Made by a program: the position numbers and the translations under genes. Below, in pieces: positions 45,068 through 55,859 of a stretch of 64,000 nucleotides of DNA; within the stretch, counting starts at the first letter, position 1, and each line of letters begins with the position of its first letter. Below the pieces are notes generated by a model. It worked only from the letters and a program-made list of their open reading frames with translations. It did no database searches and was not told where the DNA came from. Source of the DNA: Agaricus subrufescens (taxonomy: Eukaryota; Basidiomycota; Agaricomycetes; Agaricales; Agaricaceae); the NCBI GenBank assembly GCA_029945375.1, contig CM057057.1, positions 1,674,001 through 1,738,000 of the forward strand, read 5' to 3'.

Positions 45068-46300
45068 TGCTCGAAAACCTTGCCGACGTGAAGAGAAGCT
45101 TGGATGACTCTCTCCTGCAAATGTGTAAAGGATCAGAAGTCAGTCAGTTGGACGATTCGTAAGGGACCACTGAATGTTGATATCGCACCTAGATCTTCAC
45201 TTGTGGGAAACAACAGTGGTGGTCAAGGTTCAACAACGAAGGAAGGGTCGCAATAAATATCTCCGCCGGGGTTTTCAGGCTTAAATCCTTGGACCCAGAG
45301 GATTCTCTCGGAGCGGGCCAGGAGCTCAGCCGACTTAACTCGATCAACTCGCCCGACACGTCGCGCCTCTGGCCGTGACATATCCTTTTTGGGGGAACAA
45401 GAGGAGCATAACGCTCTATTTGGCCCTTGGCGTCCCAGAGCTGAGTCACAGTTACTGAGCTAGTATGAGTTTGACGGTATGGGGGATTTGGTGAGAAATA
45501 AGAAAGCGGCGAACTATTCAATGACGTGCACTGACGGAGTAGGCCACCTGCCAAGTCCCACGGTACGATGAGCCTGCCCCACCAGACAAGTGCTTTAAGC
45601 GTACCTACGCTGTTTTGCCCCCTCGCAGTACCTCTTATAAGACGTTACTCCTCGGAAATGATATCATGAAGGGGTAGTTTCTAGGGAGTGAAACGATGGA
45701 ATCCTGAATCATGCATACTCACTGACAAATCCAATGAGACCCTAGTCAGTTAGTGTCCCCTACATATCCTTAATGGGCTATTGGTTTTACAAGCAGATAT
45801 TATGTACCACCTCCAAACAGGATAAGTGGGTCTCGTTCAATACGAGGAAGAAAGGTACGCGAAAAACACAAATGCAAGTAGCTACCCTACTAGTCGGCTT
45901 AGTAGTATAAGGAAAACAACAGAAGATCTTTTGATATTCTCCCATCCGAGTATATAAGCTTTCATATTTCACGCTTACAACAGATTGCCCAACAATATTG
46001 GCATCACCATGAGGAAATGGTCCCCATCAGAATAAGGCTGTCCCTATGAGAATAAGGCTGCCCCTATGAGAATAAGGCTGTCCCTATGAGAATAAAATAT
46101 CCTGATAGGTAATGCGGCACAGACTCAACTGTCAGACGCCACTTTTGTCACCAGGGTGTAAAGATATTCCATCACGATCAGTACTCCACTGTGACTTTGT
46201 AAATTGAGGCTTCTTTTCTTGTACTAATCATTGTCCCGGGCTTGTTTCCCCTCTGCGTCCCTTTCGAGAAAGTAGTTATTAAAGAATTAGAGAAGAGGTT
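45068..46300. other. Spacer and promoter regions
   Basis: Contains the 5' flank of the membrane protein gene and the promoter of the gene at 46301. The - strand frame 45189-45554 has no ATG start and no domain; part of it may be 5' UTR. A 20-base minisatellite lies at 46021-46096. Confidence 0.5.
46021..46096. repeat. 20-base minisatellite, four copies
   Basis: Four head-to-tail copies of the consensus tccctatgagaataaggctg (period exactly 20). The first copy differs at 3 positions, the third at one, and the last diverges at its end into aaaatatcctgat. It lies ~200 bases upstream of the start of the DUF6533-like gene at 46301. Confidence 0.95.
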
Positions 46301-48568
46301 ATGGTGGACTATTGCAATACCCACTGAAGAGCTCGCAAAACAGCTGGAGAAATCAGCGATCATACTAATTGACGTATGTTAACAACTTCTGAAGGCCTTA
46401 AGATGTTCATTGTAAAACCCATGCGAAGTTTGAAACCACATCAATCTATTGTGTCTAAACGCTGACGTTAGTGGTAGTGACTACTACATGAGCCCATGGG
46501 TGCTATGATCCGGCTGTGATCTAACATTTTTCAGCGGTCTTCTATTTAAATGCAATACAGAAGGTGTAAGCACAGAGATATCGTCTTTGCTGCTATCTCA
46601 CTACCGTCCCAGAGCATATCAAATATTTGACCAACTAATGCAGAGTTGCAAAAAGTCAAACGAACTTATAGAACACAGACACTCGAAGAACTGATGAACA
46701 TGGAACTGTACGTTCGATCTCGCGCCTCTCAGGATTATATCATAATGATCTTTTCCCAACCTTTCAACAGTTTCTGTGTATTATTGGCAGAAACTCTCAA
46801 GCCTTTTGGCGGATACAATCACAGCGCGATCACGCATCGAAGACGGTGATACTCCAATAGAGATTGATGCAGAGTTGGCAACGACGTTTCTGTAGCCATT
46901 TAGGTCGAGGAATCTGACCGGGGCGGAGTTATCCTATCAGGTAGTGGTAGAACCTGATTATCGACCCCACCACAATGTCGCCGATATCAGAAGTAAAGGG
47001 AGCTCAGGACATAACGATAACAGTAGGTCTCATTTACCATACACTCTCTGCGGTTACCTTCGTCAATGTAACTCACATTATGTATAGTCTGTCCAGTGTA
47101 GGTATCACTTTACTGTGGACTAAATCACTTCCTCAACTCATATCCTAATATCAGTTGTCGTCTTTATACTTACGGTAAGTAATTGGGATTTCCTCAATGA
47201 TCTAACATACTTTCGTATGACATCGATCTCATACCTGCGGTAGTATTACGACTGGCTTTTGACTTTTGCCTCAGAGGTTGAACTCGTATGGAAAGCCCAA
47301 GGGATGAAGATGAAAATTTTATTCTTAACAACACGCTACCTTCCCCTAGTGTATTTTCTCTTGCTTTTGTTTGTTAATAAGTCATAATTTGTACGTTCTA
47401 GAATGTTCATAACCTTCCGATCAAGACATCCCCACGGATCTAACAGCATGTGCAACTGTGACTGCCATTAACATCTGTGAGTCAACTTCCTTGTGTTCAC
47501 CATGAATTCGATAAATCTCAACTGACTCCGATCAGTACTGTTCTTGATTACTACTGTCTGTTCTGCTTGTAAGTGTGAAGTCTCTGTATAACATGCCCTC
47601 TTGCTCTAGAAATATAAATACTGGCAGTGACAATTAGGACGTGGGCTGTCTGGGAGAATGGAAAGTATTTTTCCTACTTTTTATTCGGAACATATGCCAT
47701 AGTAGTGGCCGTGATGTCAGTGTTGATTGCATTGACTTGGAAATCTCTGAGAAGTGAGTTTTTACGATTGTTCATACTTGATTCAAGCGTCATGGATTTA
47801 TGTTTCGTTTCTTTTGTTGTAGGTCTTTGCTCTGATCGACTGCTGGATCTATATGTTCCTGGAGCATTTGTGGTGGAGACGGCCTTTGATACAGGTCAGT
47901 GACCAGTTATATTTGTGAAGTTGTAATCGTTGCATACCCTTCTCCCCTTCAAAATTACAGTCATTCTTATGCTAATGCTCATACGGGGAGTATCTCTTTG
48001 TGAGCCTTTTTTTTTGTTACAGAAAAAATTAAAATTCAGGAATAACGATTGCAATACTTGAATATACTTAGATTATTTTGGGCACAGATCGCGTCTCTTC
48101 CAAACAATGTATCAGGACGGTCAGTATCTTACAGTCTGAATCACTTCGACATGCTGACACAGCTTTACAAAGGGATCATGTTCTATGTATATATAACCGG
48201 TAAGATAATTTTTACTGGTATTGAGTACTGGGGTATTCAAACCCAGTCATCGCCAGCATTGTCCATCGCAAACGTCGTCTTATTATTTGGCCAGGTCAGT
48301 ATCTCGAGTTACATCCATACCCCTAGCTCTACTGATAGTTCATTTTACAGAGTGATTATCAGATCCTTTTGTTAATGTAGGTCAAATTATATAACGGATC
48401 TTCAACACTGATTACAATGGTCCAAGGCCCCAAGGAGCTATTCGTTCCGTCCTGACCTGCCGAGTAATTTTACATCTGCGAATCCAGTTTCGCAGACAAC
48501 TCTTGCTCGAGGATACCGGATCAACAATCAGAAGTGATCAAAGAATTCACTCACTGAGGGAGGTGTAG
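46301..48568 (+). pseudogene. DUF6533-like membrane protein gene with frameshift in exon 1 and enlarged first intron
   Basis: Exon 1 (46301-46373) starts MVDYCNT and then needs a one-base shift in a CCC run (46320-46322) to read TEELAKQLEKSAIIL, the family pattern (compare AVEELAKALQKS at 49208). Intron 1 is about 714 nt instead of 50-90, and holds no clear insertion boundary. A probable 10-nt microexon is 47088-47097 (TCTGTCCAGT). The rest is well kept: YYDWLLTFASEVELVWKAQG...LTTRYLPLVYF (about 47240-47370), TDLTACATVTAINI, TIRTWAVWENGKYFSYFLFG (about 47625-47690), FVVETAFDTG, FGHRSRLFQTMYQDG, GIMFYVYITG, ALSIANVVLLFGQ and the last exon AIRSVLTCRVILHLRIQ ending at the TAG at 48566-48568. Either a young pseudogene or an upstream sequence error. 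Confidence 0.65.
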
Positions 48569-49207
48569 CTTCATATCGCATGCACAAAAATAGTCGTGAG
48601 TAATAGCCTAGTAGAACGGTTATGGGCAACACCGGTTAGGATTGGATGAGGAAGTTGCGGTGACCACATCAGGATTCCATGTTTTAATCACGACTGCGGT
48701 GCGGAAAGAAAAGAAAGGGTATCAATCACTCCAAGCTTCTTGGATAGGGATGGAAGTTTTTAAATAGTCTGTCCAAACAGAAGTGTTATTGTATGAACAG
48801 TTTATGCGGAGCAAGCTCCAAGAACATGTCAAAACTCTGTGAAGCTATTCACGGAGGTCTGGTTGATATGGAATATCAGACAGTGATTTTCCCATGCAGG
48901 CGAAAGAAAGGCAGGAACGCCCAAGAAGATGTCTGTATCATCCCAATATAGCGTCATAAAACAAAATATCCTGATCGTCAATACCTGCATCGACTTGATT
49001 GCGAGATGACGATTCTAGTATCTGCAACAGGCCTTAAGGGGATATCAATATGCGGTTCTGATTGATTTGTTACAGGCTGTTCACCAAGTAACAAGATGGT
49101 GCTATAAAGGTATGCGCCTTTATAAGTATCTATACATTTCTGTTGAGGTCTTAGTTCTTTCCACCCCCTCTTATCACTTGAGCTAGTGAGCCACAAAGCT
49201 ACTTATT
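48569..49207. promoter_or_regulatory. Upstream region of the DUF6533-like gene at 49208
   Basis: Contains aaaatatcctgat (about 48963), the same 13-base string as in front of the gene at 46301 (about 46094), at similar orientation, and a tataaagg/tataagta pair near 49105-49125. The last ~110 bases (from caccaagtaacaagatg to gagctagtgagccacaaagct) match the upstream region of the inverted copy at 62215-63859. Confidence 0.5.
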
Positions 49208-50866
49208 ATGGCAGACACTGCCTTAGCTGTCGAAGAACTTGCAAAAGCGCTGCAGAAGTCAAGGGTGGTTAACGTATGTCCCTCGTCCTTTAGCGCTTTA
49301 ACACCCAGCGCTCAGCGCTCAGCATTGGCTTGTTCCGGAGAAACTCACAAAATTGACAGTGCGCTAGTTGTATGTCACATTATACTATGAAGTGAGGGCC
49401 TCTCTGATTTATTATACCGAACATTGATGTCAGTGGCCGGATTCACACTCATAGTAAGCACATGTCCCGACACCGGCACGCTTGAATCCAATTCTGATAA
49501 AGACCTTTGAGTAGTATTTCGATTGGCTTCTTGTCTTCAACTCAGAAATCAAGCTGATACGGAATTCAAATGGAGTGAAGATGAAGATTTTGTATTTACT
49601 AACACGCTATCTGCCCTTATTATATTCCCCGCTCGTTCTGTATTGTGTGTCCTGCTCCAATAGAACCTTTGAAGTGTTAGACTTACCATTGCAGACCTTT
49701 TCAGTGATAGCCCTATTGAATCAGAGTGCAACATCTTGTATAAAATTATCGCTTGTGAGTTATTCCCAATACAGAGATAACCACTATTAACATGAGGTGT
49801 TAAGCAATGTTCACCATCGCCGCCATCTGCGCTGCACGTAGGTGCCGGTGAAACATCAATTCGTTTTTTGCCCTGATAATTGTTCAGTTATTATAACAAT
49901 TAGGACTTGGGCTGTCTGGGCCAAGGAGATACACATTACCTATGTTTTATTTGGAACATACGCTGTGGCGTCAACTTTGATGCTGGCTATGAGTATAGTA
50001 TCCTTGAGATACACCAACGGTATGTCTCATTTTCATGACTCTTACTTCTCACCGATGCTGAATTGCTGCCTTCTCCCTTCTTTCTGGCAGACCAAACTTT
50101 CAGTGGGATTCCGCTTTTGCTCGGCTGCATTCCAATATATCAAAGCTCATATTTGGCGGCCGCATACGTGGTTGAAGCAGTCCACGATACTAGTAAGCAA
50201 CTATATACTAGTGGAGCACCGTTCATCTTGTAGATCATATAGTCGTTCTTTTATTCATGCTCATTCGAGGAGCATCACTTTGCGAGTTTCTTATACCTTT
50301 TTACAACAGCTATCCTCTGACAATTGTGGCGCAGTCCATTGGGGGAAAGATTCTAGCCTCTTTCGAACAATCTACGGTGATGGTGAGCACTTCATGTCCC
50401 CAATGCACAATGTATTGATATGCCTCTCACAAGGGATGTTATTTTACGTATACATCACTGGTACATTGTTTGTCGAGTTGCTTGTATGGCAGAGTGTTCT
50501 GACTTGTTATTTTTCAGTCATATCCATTGCAAACTTTAGCCTCTTGTTTACCAAGGTATGATGTGATGAGCCAGGTCGAACGTGATTGTGTCTATTCGTT
50601 TATTGATACACCACAACATATATCTTTGCAGGGACCCTATCAGTCATCTCTGGTATTGTAAGTCAAGTGACGGAAAACATGCCTTCGATACTGAGAGCCA
50701 TATTTTAAGTGTACAAGGAGCCACCCGGTCCATTTTGGCATGCCGAATAATACTGCGCATACGAATGCAACATAACAAACAACAAGCAAAAGGGCAACTA
50801 GATATCACAGATGGTCGTGTTAATACCAATACCAACAGGAGGGCCTTTGTGTCTTTGGATGCGTAG
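49208..50866 (+). CDS. DUF6533-like seven-helix membrane protein
   Basis: Exon 1 is 49208-49273 (MADTALAVEELAKALQKSRVVN), the 10-nt microexon 49360-49369 (TGCGCTAGTT), then LAGFTLI and YFDWLLVFNSEIKLI...LLTRYLPLLY (about 49525-49640). Next are DLFSDSPIESECNILYKIIA, TIRTWAVWAKEIHITYVLFG (about 49900-49965), FSGIPLLLGCIPIYQSS..., VVLLFMLIRGASL, WGKDSSLFRTIYGDG (about 50340-50385), GMLFYVYITG, VISIANFSLLFTK, GPYQSSLV and the last exon GATRSILACRIILRIRMQ with a polar tail to the TAG at 50864-50866. The donor after RGASL is GC (GCGAGT, 50282), where sister genes at 46301 and 52306 and the inverted copy use GT. Exons are open. An inverted copy is at 62215-63859. Confidence 0.8.
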
Positions 50867-52305
50867 AGTGGCTATGCGTACATACATGAAGTTGTTGTGG
50901 GTGATGGGAGAGAGCCATAGTAGTCTTGGTAGAGTCTCTTGAGTATTCTGACGGGCACAATTTCTGCGTAATAAATTTCCCGTGATGTGTCGTTCTATTA
51001 AATATGACTGTAGAACAGTAAAACATTTCCGTGACCTTTTGGAGTTACTAGCATTTGCTACATTACCATCGAGTCTGCGGGCATACCCTCGTCCTCACTG
51101 GCTTCCTTCAGAACTCATATTTCAGAACTCATATTTTCACCTGAATAATCTCCTTCATTTCCCCCTACCTTTCTCGTCAACCTCTTGGTGATCGTCTCGG
51201 GCATGTCAAACATGGGCGTTATCCAGTATACCTTTGATCGTGTAGCCCACAGGCTCGATCCGATAGTACAACAGTGTCAGTACAACTGACATTTGCATCG
51301 TGTTGATGAGAGGACGCGTTGACACTAGCACGAGCTGTCAAAAGCACTAAAAATGTCGCAAATTTGTGATTAATGAACGGAAGTTTCTTCAAATTGCTAA
51401 ATCAGCGGACCTTGCGTTGGATTCGGACTGAAAGTTTGCAAGGTTTCATTGGAACAATCATGAGTAGGACTCACACCATACTCAGGAATCACAAATTGAT
51501 CATCAAAATGGCCATGTTGATCCAAGCTATGTAGCCCTTTGTTTTGAAGATATCTTTTGTATGCGCTCAACCGAGTTACGCACTCACTGCTATGCTGTGG
51601 TAGCAATAGATAGTCGCCATTAACGCGGTATTTGGCTCGAGGGACAGGATTATAGCTGATTTGACCTGTAAGTTTAGATGCACGACAAAAGTAGAAATGA
51701 ACTTTGAGTGCTTCTACTACAAACTTCCTTAGAATGTGGAGGACCGCATCGCGGAGGGATGGGTGGGATGCATTAGTGTGTCTTTATTTCGCACGCTTTT
51801 GGCCCTTATACTTCTCCCGCATCAATGCCATTTAAGCTTGCCGAGCTCAGTAGCCAGACAAACAAGGAAGGTAAAGGCGACCCGACCGCGTTCCTTATTC
51901 GGACCTTGGCACTGGGGGTCACTTTTTCATTCAGCCATCATTCCTCAGAGGTGCCGTAGTACTCTCATCATCAGGCGGTGCATAACCATTCGTCATGTCT
52001 GGCCATGATTGGATATCGGTAACATTGAGATAAACCAAATTCTCCGATACGATATCCTGAAGTTAAATGTGCTGACAGCTGATGCGGTACAACCTCAACA
52101 GAGGGATCATTCTCTTGTGTTGCTACTGGCAGCTCATCAGAGTGGTAAGAATAAATTGACTGTAGGCGATGTGTTGTTGTGAGGCAACGATTCACCCATC
52201 ATAGGTCTTCAGCAAAAGCATTTTTTGACTGGCTTCTTAAGATAAAGCATCCTTTCTAGCTCCCCTCACTTTGCTATATCCTGGTTGTCAACCAAACTCT
52301 TTACG
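50867..52305. other. Spacer with a conserved open frame on the - strand
   Basis: The first ~970 bases belong to the inverted duplication. A - strand frame (about 51397-51830) is open here and partly kept in the other arm (separate entry). From about 51840 to 52305 nothing is recognised except the promoter of the gene at 52306. A 14-15 base direct repeat (cagaactcatattt) occurs twice near 51109. Confidence 0.5.
51397..51830 (-). other. Open frame of unknown function in the inverted duplication
   Basis: On the - strand a frame without stop reads ILRKFVVEALKVHFYF, then QISYNPVPRAKYRVNGDYLL, QHSSECVTRLSAYKR, SLDQHGHFDDQFVIPEYG and FSPNPTQGPLI, ending at 51397. No ATG heads it in frame, so it could be a 3' exon or a fragment. 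In the other arm (61400-61770, + strand) the text recurs (SYNPIPGAKYRADGNYLLL, SLDQHGHFD) but with frameshifts and stops. I do not recognise the family. Confidence 0.4.
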
Positions 52306-53928
52306 ATGGACCCTACCACCCTTGCCATGGTTGACGAGCTTGCAGAAGGGCTTCGAAAATCAACGATTGTTAATGTGCGCCTTTCGTTCACCAGTGTCCC
52401 GCAGGTACGGCCAACTAACAAGATGCATAGTACGGTCATCGTAAGCTTCCCAATATGCCCGGGTTGAAGCATCCGTTTAATTTAGCTATCTAAATGTTGA
52501 CAACAGTGGCCGGTTTCATAATCGTGGTAAGCATTTATACGCAGCGCACTATTCCCTCGTTCTGATATTGTTCCTCAACCAGTATTTCGATTGGCTCCAA
52601 GTTTTAGACTCAGAAATCAAGCTGATATGGAACGCGCAAGGGGTAAAAATGAAGATTTTATATCTATTCACACGTTATCTGCCCCTCATATACTTTCCTC
52701 TTTTTCTATTGTGTGGGTCCTATTTCATGTAAGGTCTTTGAGGTAACCATGAATCTTGTTATAGACCGCTTCGACAGCAGCCTCACTGAATTCGACTGCT
52801 CCGTCTTGTACGATACTATCAGCTGTAAGTCAATCTGTATGGATGAACATTGCCGCTGATATTCGGAAATAGTAATGTTTACGCTCGCTGCTATCTTTGC
52901 TGCATGTAAGGACAAGAAATTTGACCGAGATTTTGCCCCTCACGATTTCCAGTGGTTGCAACGATCAGAACTTGGGCTGTCTGGGCCAAGGAAAAGCGCA
53001 TAACATATGTCTTATTCGGAACATATACTGTGGCCTCGGCATTTATTATGATTTTATATATAATATCCTTGAAAGACACAAGAGGTATGTCTCGTTTCAC
53101 ACGACACCTACTTTGTAAAGATACTGAATTATGAGTTGGCCCCTTTTTGTGCAGAACAAGTTGTCAGTGGGCTTAGGTTTCCGCTGGGGTGCAACCCACA
53201 GTTTGACGGTTATTATTTACCCGCGGCGTTTGTGGTGGAAGCTGCCTTTGACACAGGTTAGTGGATTTCATGCAAGCAAAAAGACGTTCACCACACCGGT
53301 CATATAGTGGTTCTCATACTCATGTTCATTCGAGGGGCATCAATGTGTAAGTTTTTTGTGGTTTTTGCTAACAACCGCTATCTGATTATCAGAGTGCAGA
53401 CCGCTGGGCGAAAGATTCTAGCCTCTTCCGAACCATCTACAGTGATGGTAAGCACGTTGTTTCTTCAAGGCATGGCACATTGAAATGTTCCTGCATAGGA
53501 ATATCGTTTTACGCCTACATGAGCAGTATGTGGCCATTTTCAGAGTCATCTAAAGAGGAGATAATTCAGACTCATCATTGATAGTCATTTCGATCACAAA
53601 CTTTAGCCTCTTGTTTACAAAGGTACGTTATGACTGAATTGATGTGACTATTCCTATCGGGGTACTGAAGTGTTATAATATACAGGGCCCTCACGAGTCG
53701 CTGTTCCTGATGTAAGTTACACTTGCAAAATATGTCCTCAATACTAATTTCCTTATTCTAAGGTTTCAGGGAGCTGTGCGATCGGTCTTGGCCTGTCGAA
53801 TAGTACTGCACGTACGAATACGACATAATAATCAGAAAGGAAATGGGCAACTCAATATGCCAGGTACCGACAATGGATATGCAGCTGTGCGTATCGAAAG
53901 AAGTATCGTTGAATCATCAGATGCATAA
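52306..53928 (+). CDS. DUF6533-like seven-helix membrane protein
   Basis: Starts at ATG 52306 (MDPTTLAMVDELAEGLRKS). The 10-nt microexon is 52431-52440 (TACGGTCATC), then LAGFIIV and the DUF6533 block YFDWLQVLDSEIKLIW...LFTRYLPLIYFPL (about 52582-52715). Next are DRFDSSLTEFDCSVLYDTIS, LMFTLAAIFAA, ATIRTWAVWAKEKRITYVLFG (about 52955-53025), FPLGCNPQFDGYYLPAAFVVEAAFDTG, LILMFIRGASM, WAKDSSLFRTIYSDG (about 53410-53450) and FQGAVRSVLACRIVLHVRIR with a polar tail to the TAA at 53926-53928. It is in tandem with the genes at 46301 and 49208, all on the + strand. No break seen. Confidence 0.8.
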
Positions 53929-54474
53929 CCTCGGAGTACCTGCCGGTTACTCTTATCCATGGGTTTCGGATAATTTTCGTCGGGGAAGTTTTTTCTTTTT
54001 TTTGTTGTAAACGCTCGCGAGAGCGATTCTTTTGATTTTTTTTTTTTGATTTTGGTTCAGCCCTGTACTCTAGATCAACTGATTCTTAATTTTCTGGAGG
54101 TCACTTTGTCAATTTCTTTCCCCGATCTATCACTAGTATACATCCCGAGGAGATAGTACCGTTATGGTGGCGTTGTAAAGCACACGCATAGTATTAATCC
54201 TTACCGGTTTACCCTTAATCTAGGGTTCCATGAACATAGAGCCATTTTTACGCTTTGGTCTGTCTATCGTCGCAACTTGAAAGGTAATTTGATCAGCCGT
54301 CGCCGCCCGAAGGGTGATCATTTGACTACACTTATCGAAAAAGGTGCTGTATATATGTAAGGTTAATTGTGAATAATCCAGGCGGCAACAGTGCATGTCA
54401 GAGCTAATGGTATAATGCAAATGGACTAATGAATTTATGATTACATTGATCGTCAGTCTTTCCATAGAGGGGCG
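53929..54474. other. Convergent 3' spacer
   Basis: 3' flanks of the DUF6533-like gene and of the acidic protein gene on the other strand. T-rich runs near 53990-54050 would serve as a terminator region. No gene recognised; the - strand frame at 54220-54465 has no domain. Confidence 0.5.
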
Positions 54475-55429
54475 TTACCAGTCAGTGAATCCAACAAGCT
54501 TACCATCCCAACTCCACCATATCATTTCGTTTTCCTCCGGGACGTTTATTTCTTGATTCGGGGACACAGGTGGATCTCGAAGACCACTCTTCGCTGTTAC
54601 CCATACGCCTTCAACTGGTTTTTTCTTCTTCGTTGACAAAGTTTTGCTTTCTTGTGATGGCCATGATTCACTGATGAAATCATCTAGTGCGGCTTCCATT
54701 TGTTTTTGAAGATTTTGGCGAGGTATCCAGACGGGGTGTACGAATCGTCTTGGGGCTCGCAGTAGGACATGTATTTGAGATGGGGCTTAGGTGATTTGAT
54801 AAGAGGATAGTTGACACGAATGGGATTGCGGACTTACACATCTCGTTAGAGATTCCGTGCCCTTCGGCATCTGCTGAGGCGAGGACCTGTGCTAATAGGC
54901 GGTCGGCAGAGTGAAGGAATCGTTGTTCCTCTGCAAATGACTGTTGCGAGTGGGTGGAAGGTGGCGACGATTGACTCTCTCGTTTTGGAGGTCTATCATC
55001 ATCATTCTCCTCAGGCGCCTTTTGCCCGTCCTGATAGCTTTCAGAGTTTTCCCTATCACCCTCAGGTGTATCTTCCTCTTCGGAGTCCGTTTCCACTGAA
55101 CTCCCACTTTCAGTTGAACCATCCTCTTCATCATCCTCGCTATCTTCAGGATATTCTTCTCCACTATCTTCCTCATCAGCCTCGGCCTCGTTGTCGTCTC
55201 GAGTACCCCAAACATGAGTAGCAAAATTATCGACACCATAGATTACTTTTGATTTTGCGGTTCCTAGGCTCGGCCCGACGAGGACAGCCATATAGGCCCG
55301 ACTGACATTGACATCGTCATCAGAGGGAGATGAGGACTTGGCCTTGGCAAGAGCGGTGGAAAGAGCCGAAAAGGTGGTGACCAGATGGGAAGTGAGTGCA
55401 TCGAAGGAGGACAAAAACTCCGTCCTCAT
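54475..55429 (-). CDS. Acidic protein of unknown function, divergent from SMC1
   Basis: Two exons, 55429-54838 and 54785-54475, give 903 nt and 300 residues; the 52-nt intron has GTAAGT and a phase-correct join. The first ~75 residues are ordered-looking (FLSSFDALTSHLVTTFSALS, AYMAVLVGPSLG). A long Glu/Asp/Ser stretch follows (about residues 80-150). The second half has a conserved-looking core, RAPRRFVHPVWIPRQNL, and ends WWSWDGKLVGF. I do not recognise the family. The head-to-head arrangement with SMC1 (430 bases between starts) allows a shared promoter but says nothing certain about function. Confidence 0.7.
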
Positions 55430-55859
55430 TTTCGCAGCTTTTATATTACCCTATTCTCCAAACTGTTATTTTAATTCGACAGAGGCTCGAGTTAGAGAGC
55501 GCACCTTGCGATTTGTCATACGTGCTAGTTGCACAATGGGTCTTGTAAACGATAGTATAAGGTTTAGTGAGCCAGATCCGAGGGTGAAGAAACAAACAGA
55601 GGGATTTGATTCTTGAGATAGAGGACATGGCCCAATAAAGTTGTCGCTAGCCTCGAGGCGACGGTGTCAGTCAGGACGTCGACATTGAGAGCGACGACGG
55701 GAATTCTGGACTTTTCGTGACTTTTGAGGCATTCTTCAGCCGCTGCCTGGGGTGGTTGGACCATCAATGGATGACTGAATTCGGCGACAAATGAGGTTCG
55801 AGCTGCTGACTCAGCAGAGCTCGCGTTGGGACGCGACCTGTTTGGCGACCAACAAGACA
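55430..55859. promoter_or_regulatory. Bidirectional promoter region, acidic protein / SMC1
   Basis: 430 bases between two divergent starts. No TATA box at a typical distance from the SMC1 ATG was seen. Open frames inside are short and overlap the 5' UTRs. Confidence 0.45.

Larger units (their letters stand above)
49080..51840. repeat. Inverted duplication, left arm
   Basis: This arm contains the gene at 49208-50866 plus about 970 bases of 3' flank and matches, in reverse orientation, about 61310-64000. Flank examples: the strings ggtcttggtagagtctcttgagt (50933 region) and its near match in reverse at 62165, and gtggaggaccgcatcgcggagggatgggtg (51737 region) against its reverse at 61425. Small indels occur throughout, so the duplication is not recent. 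Confidence 0.88.
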
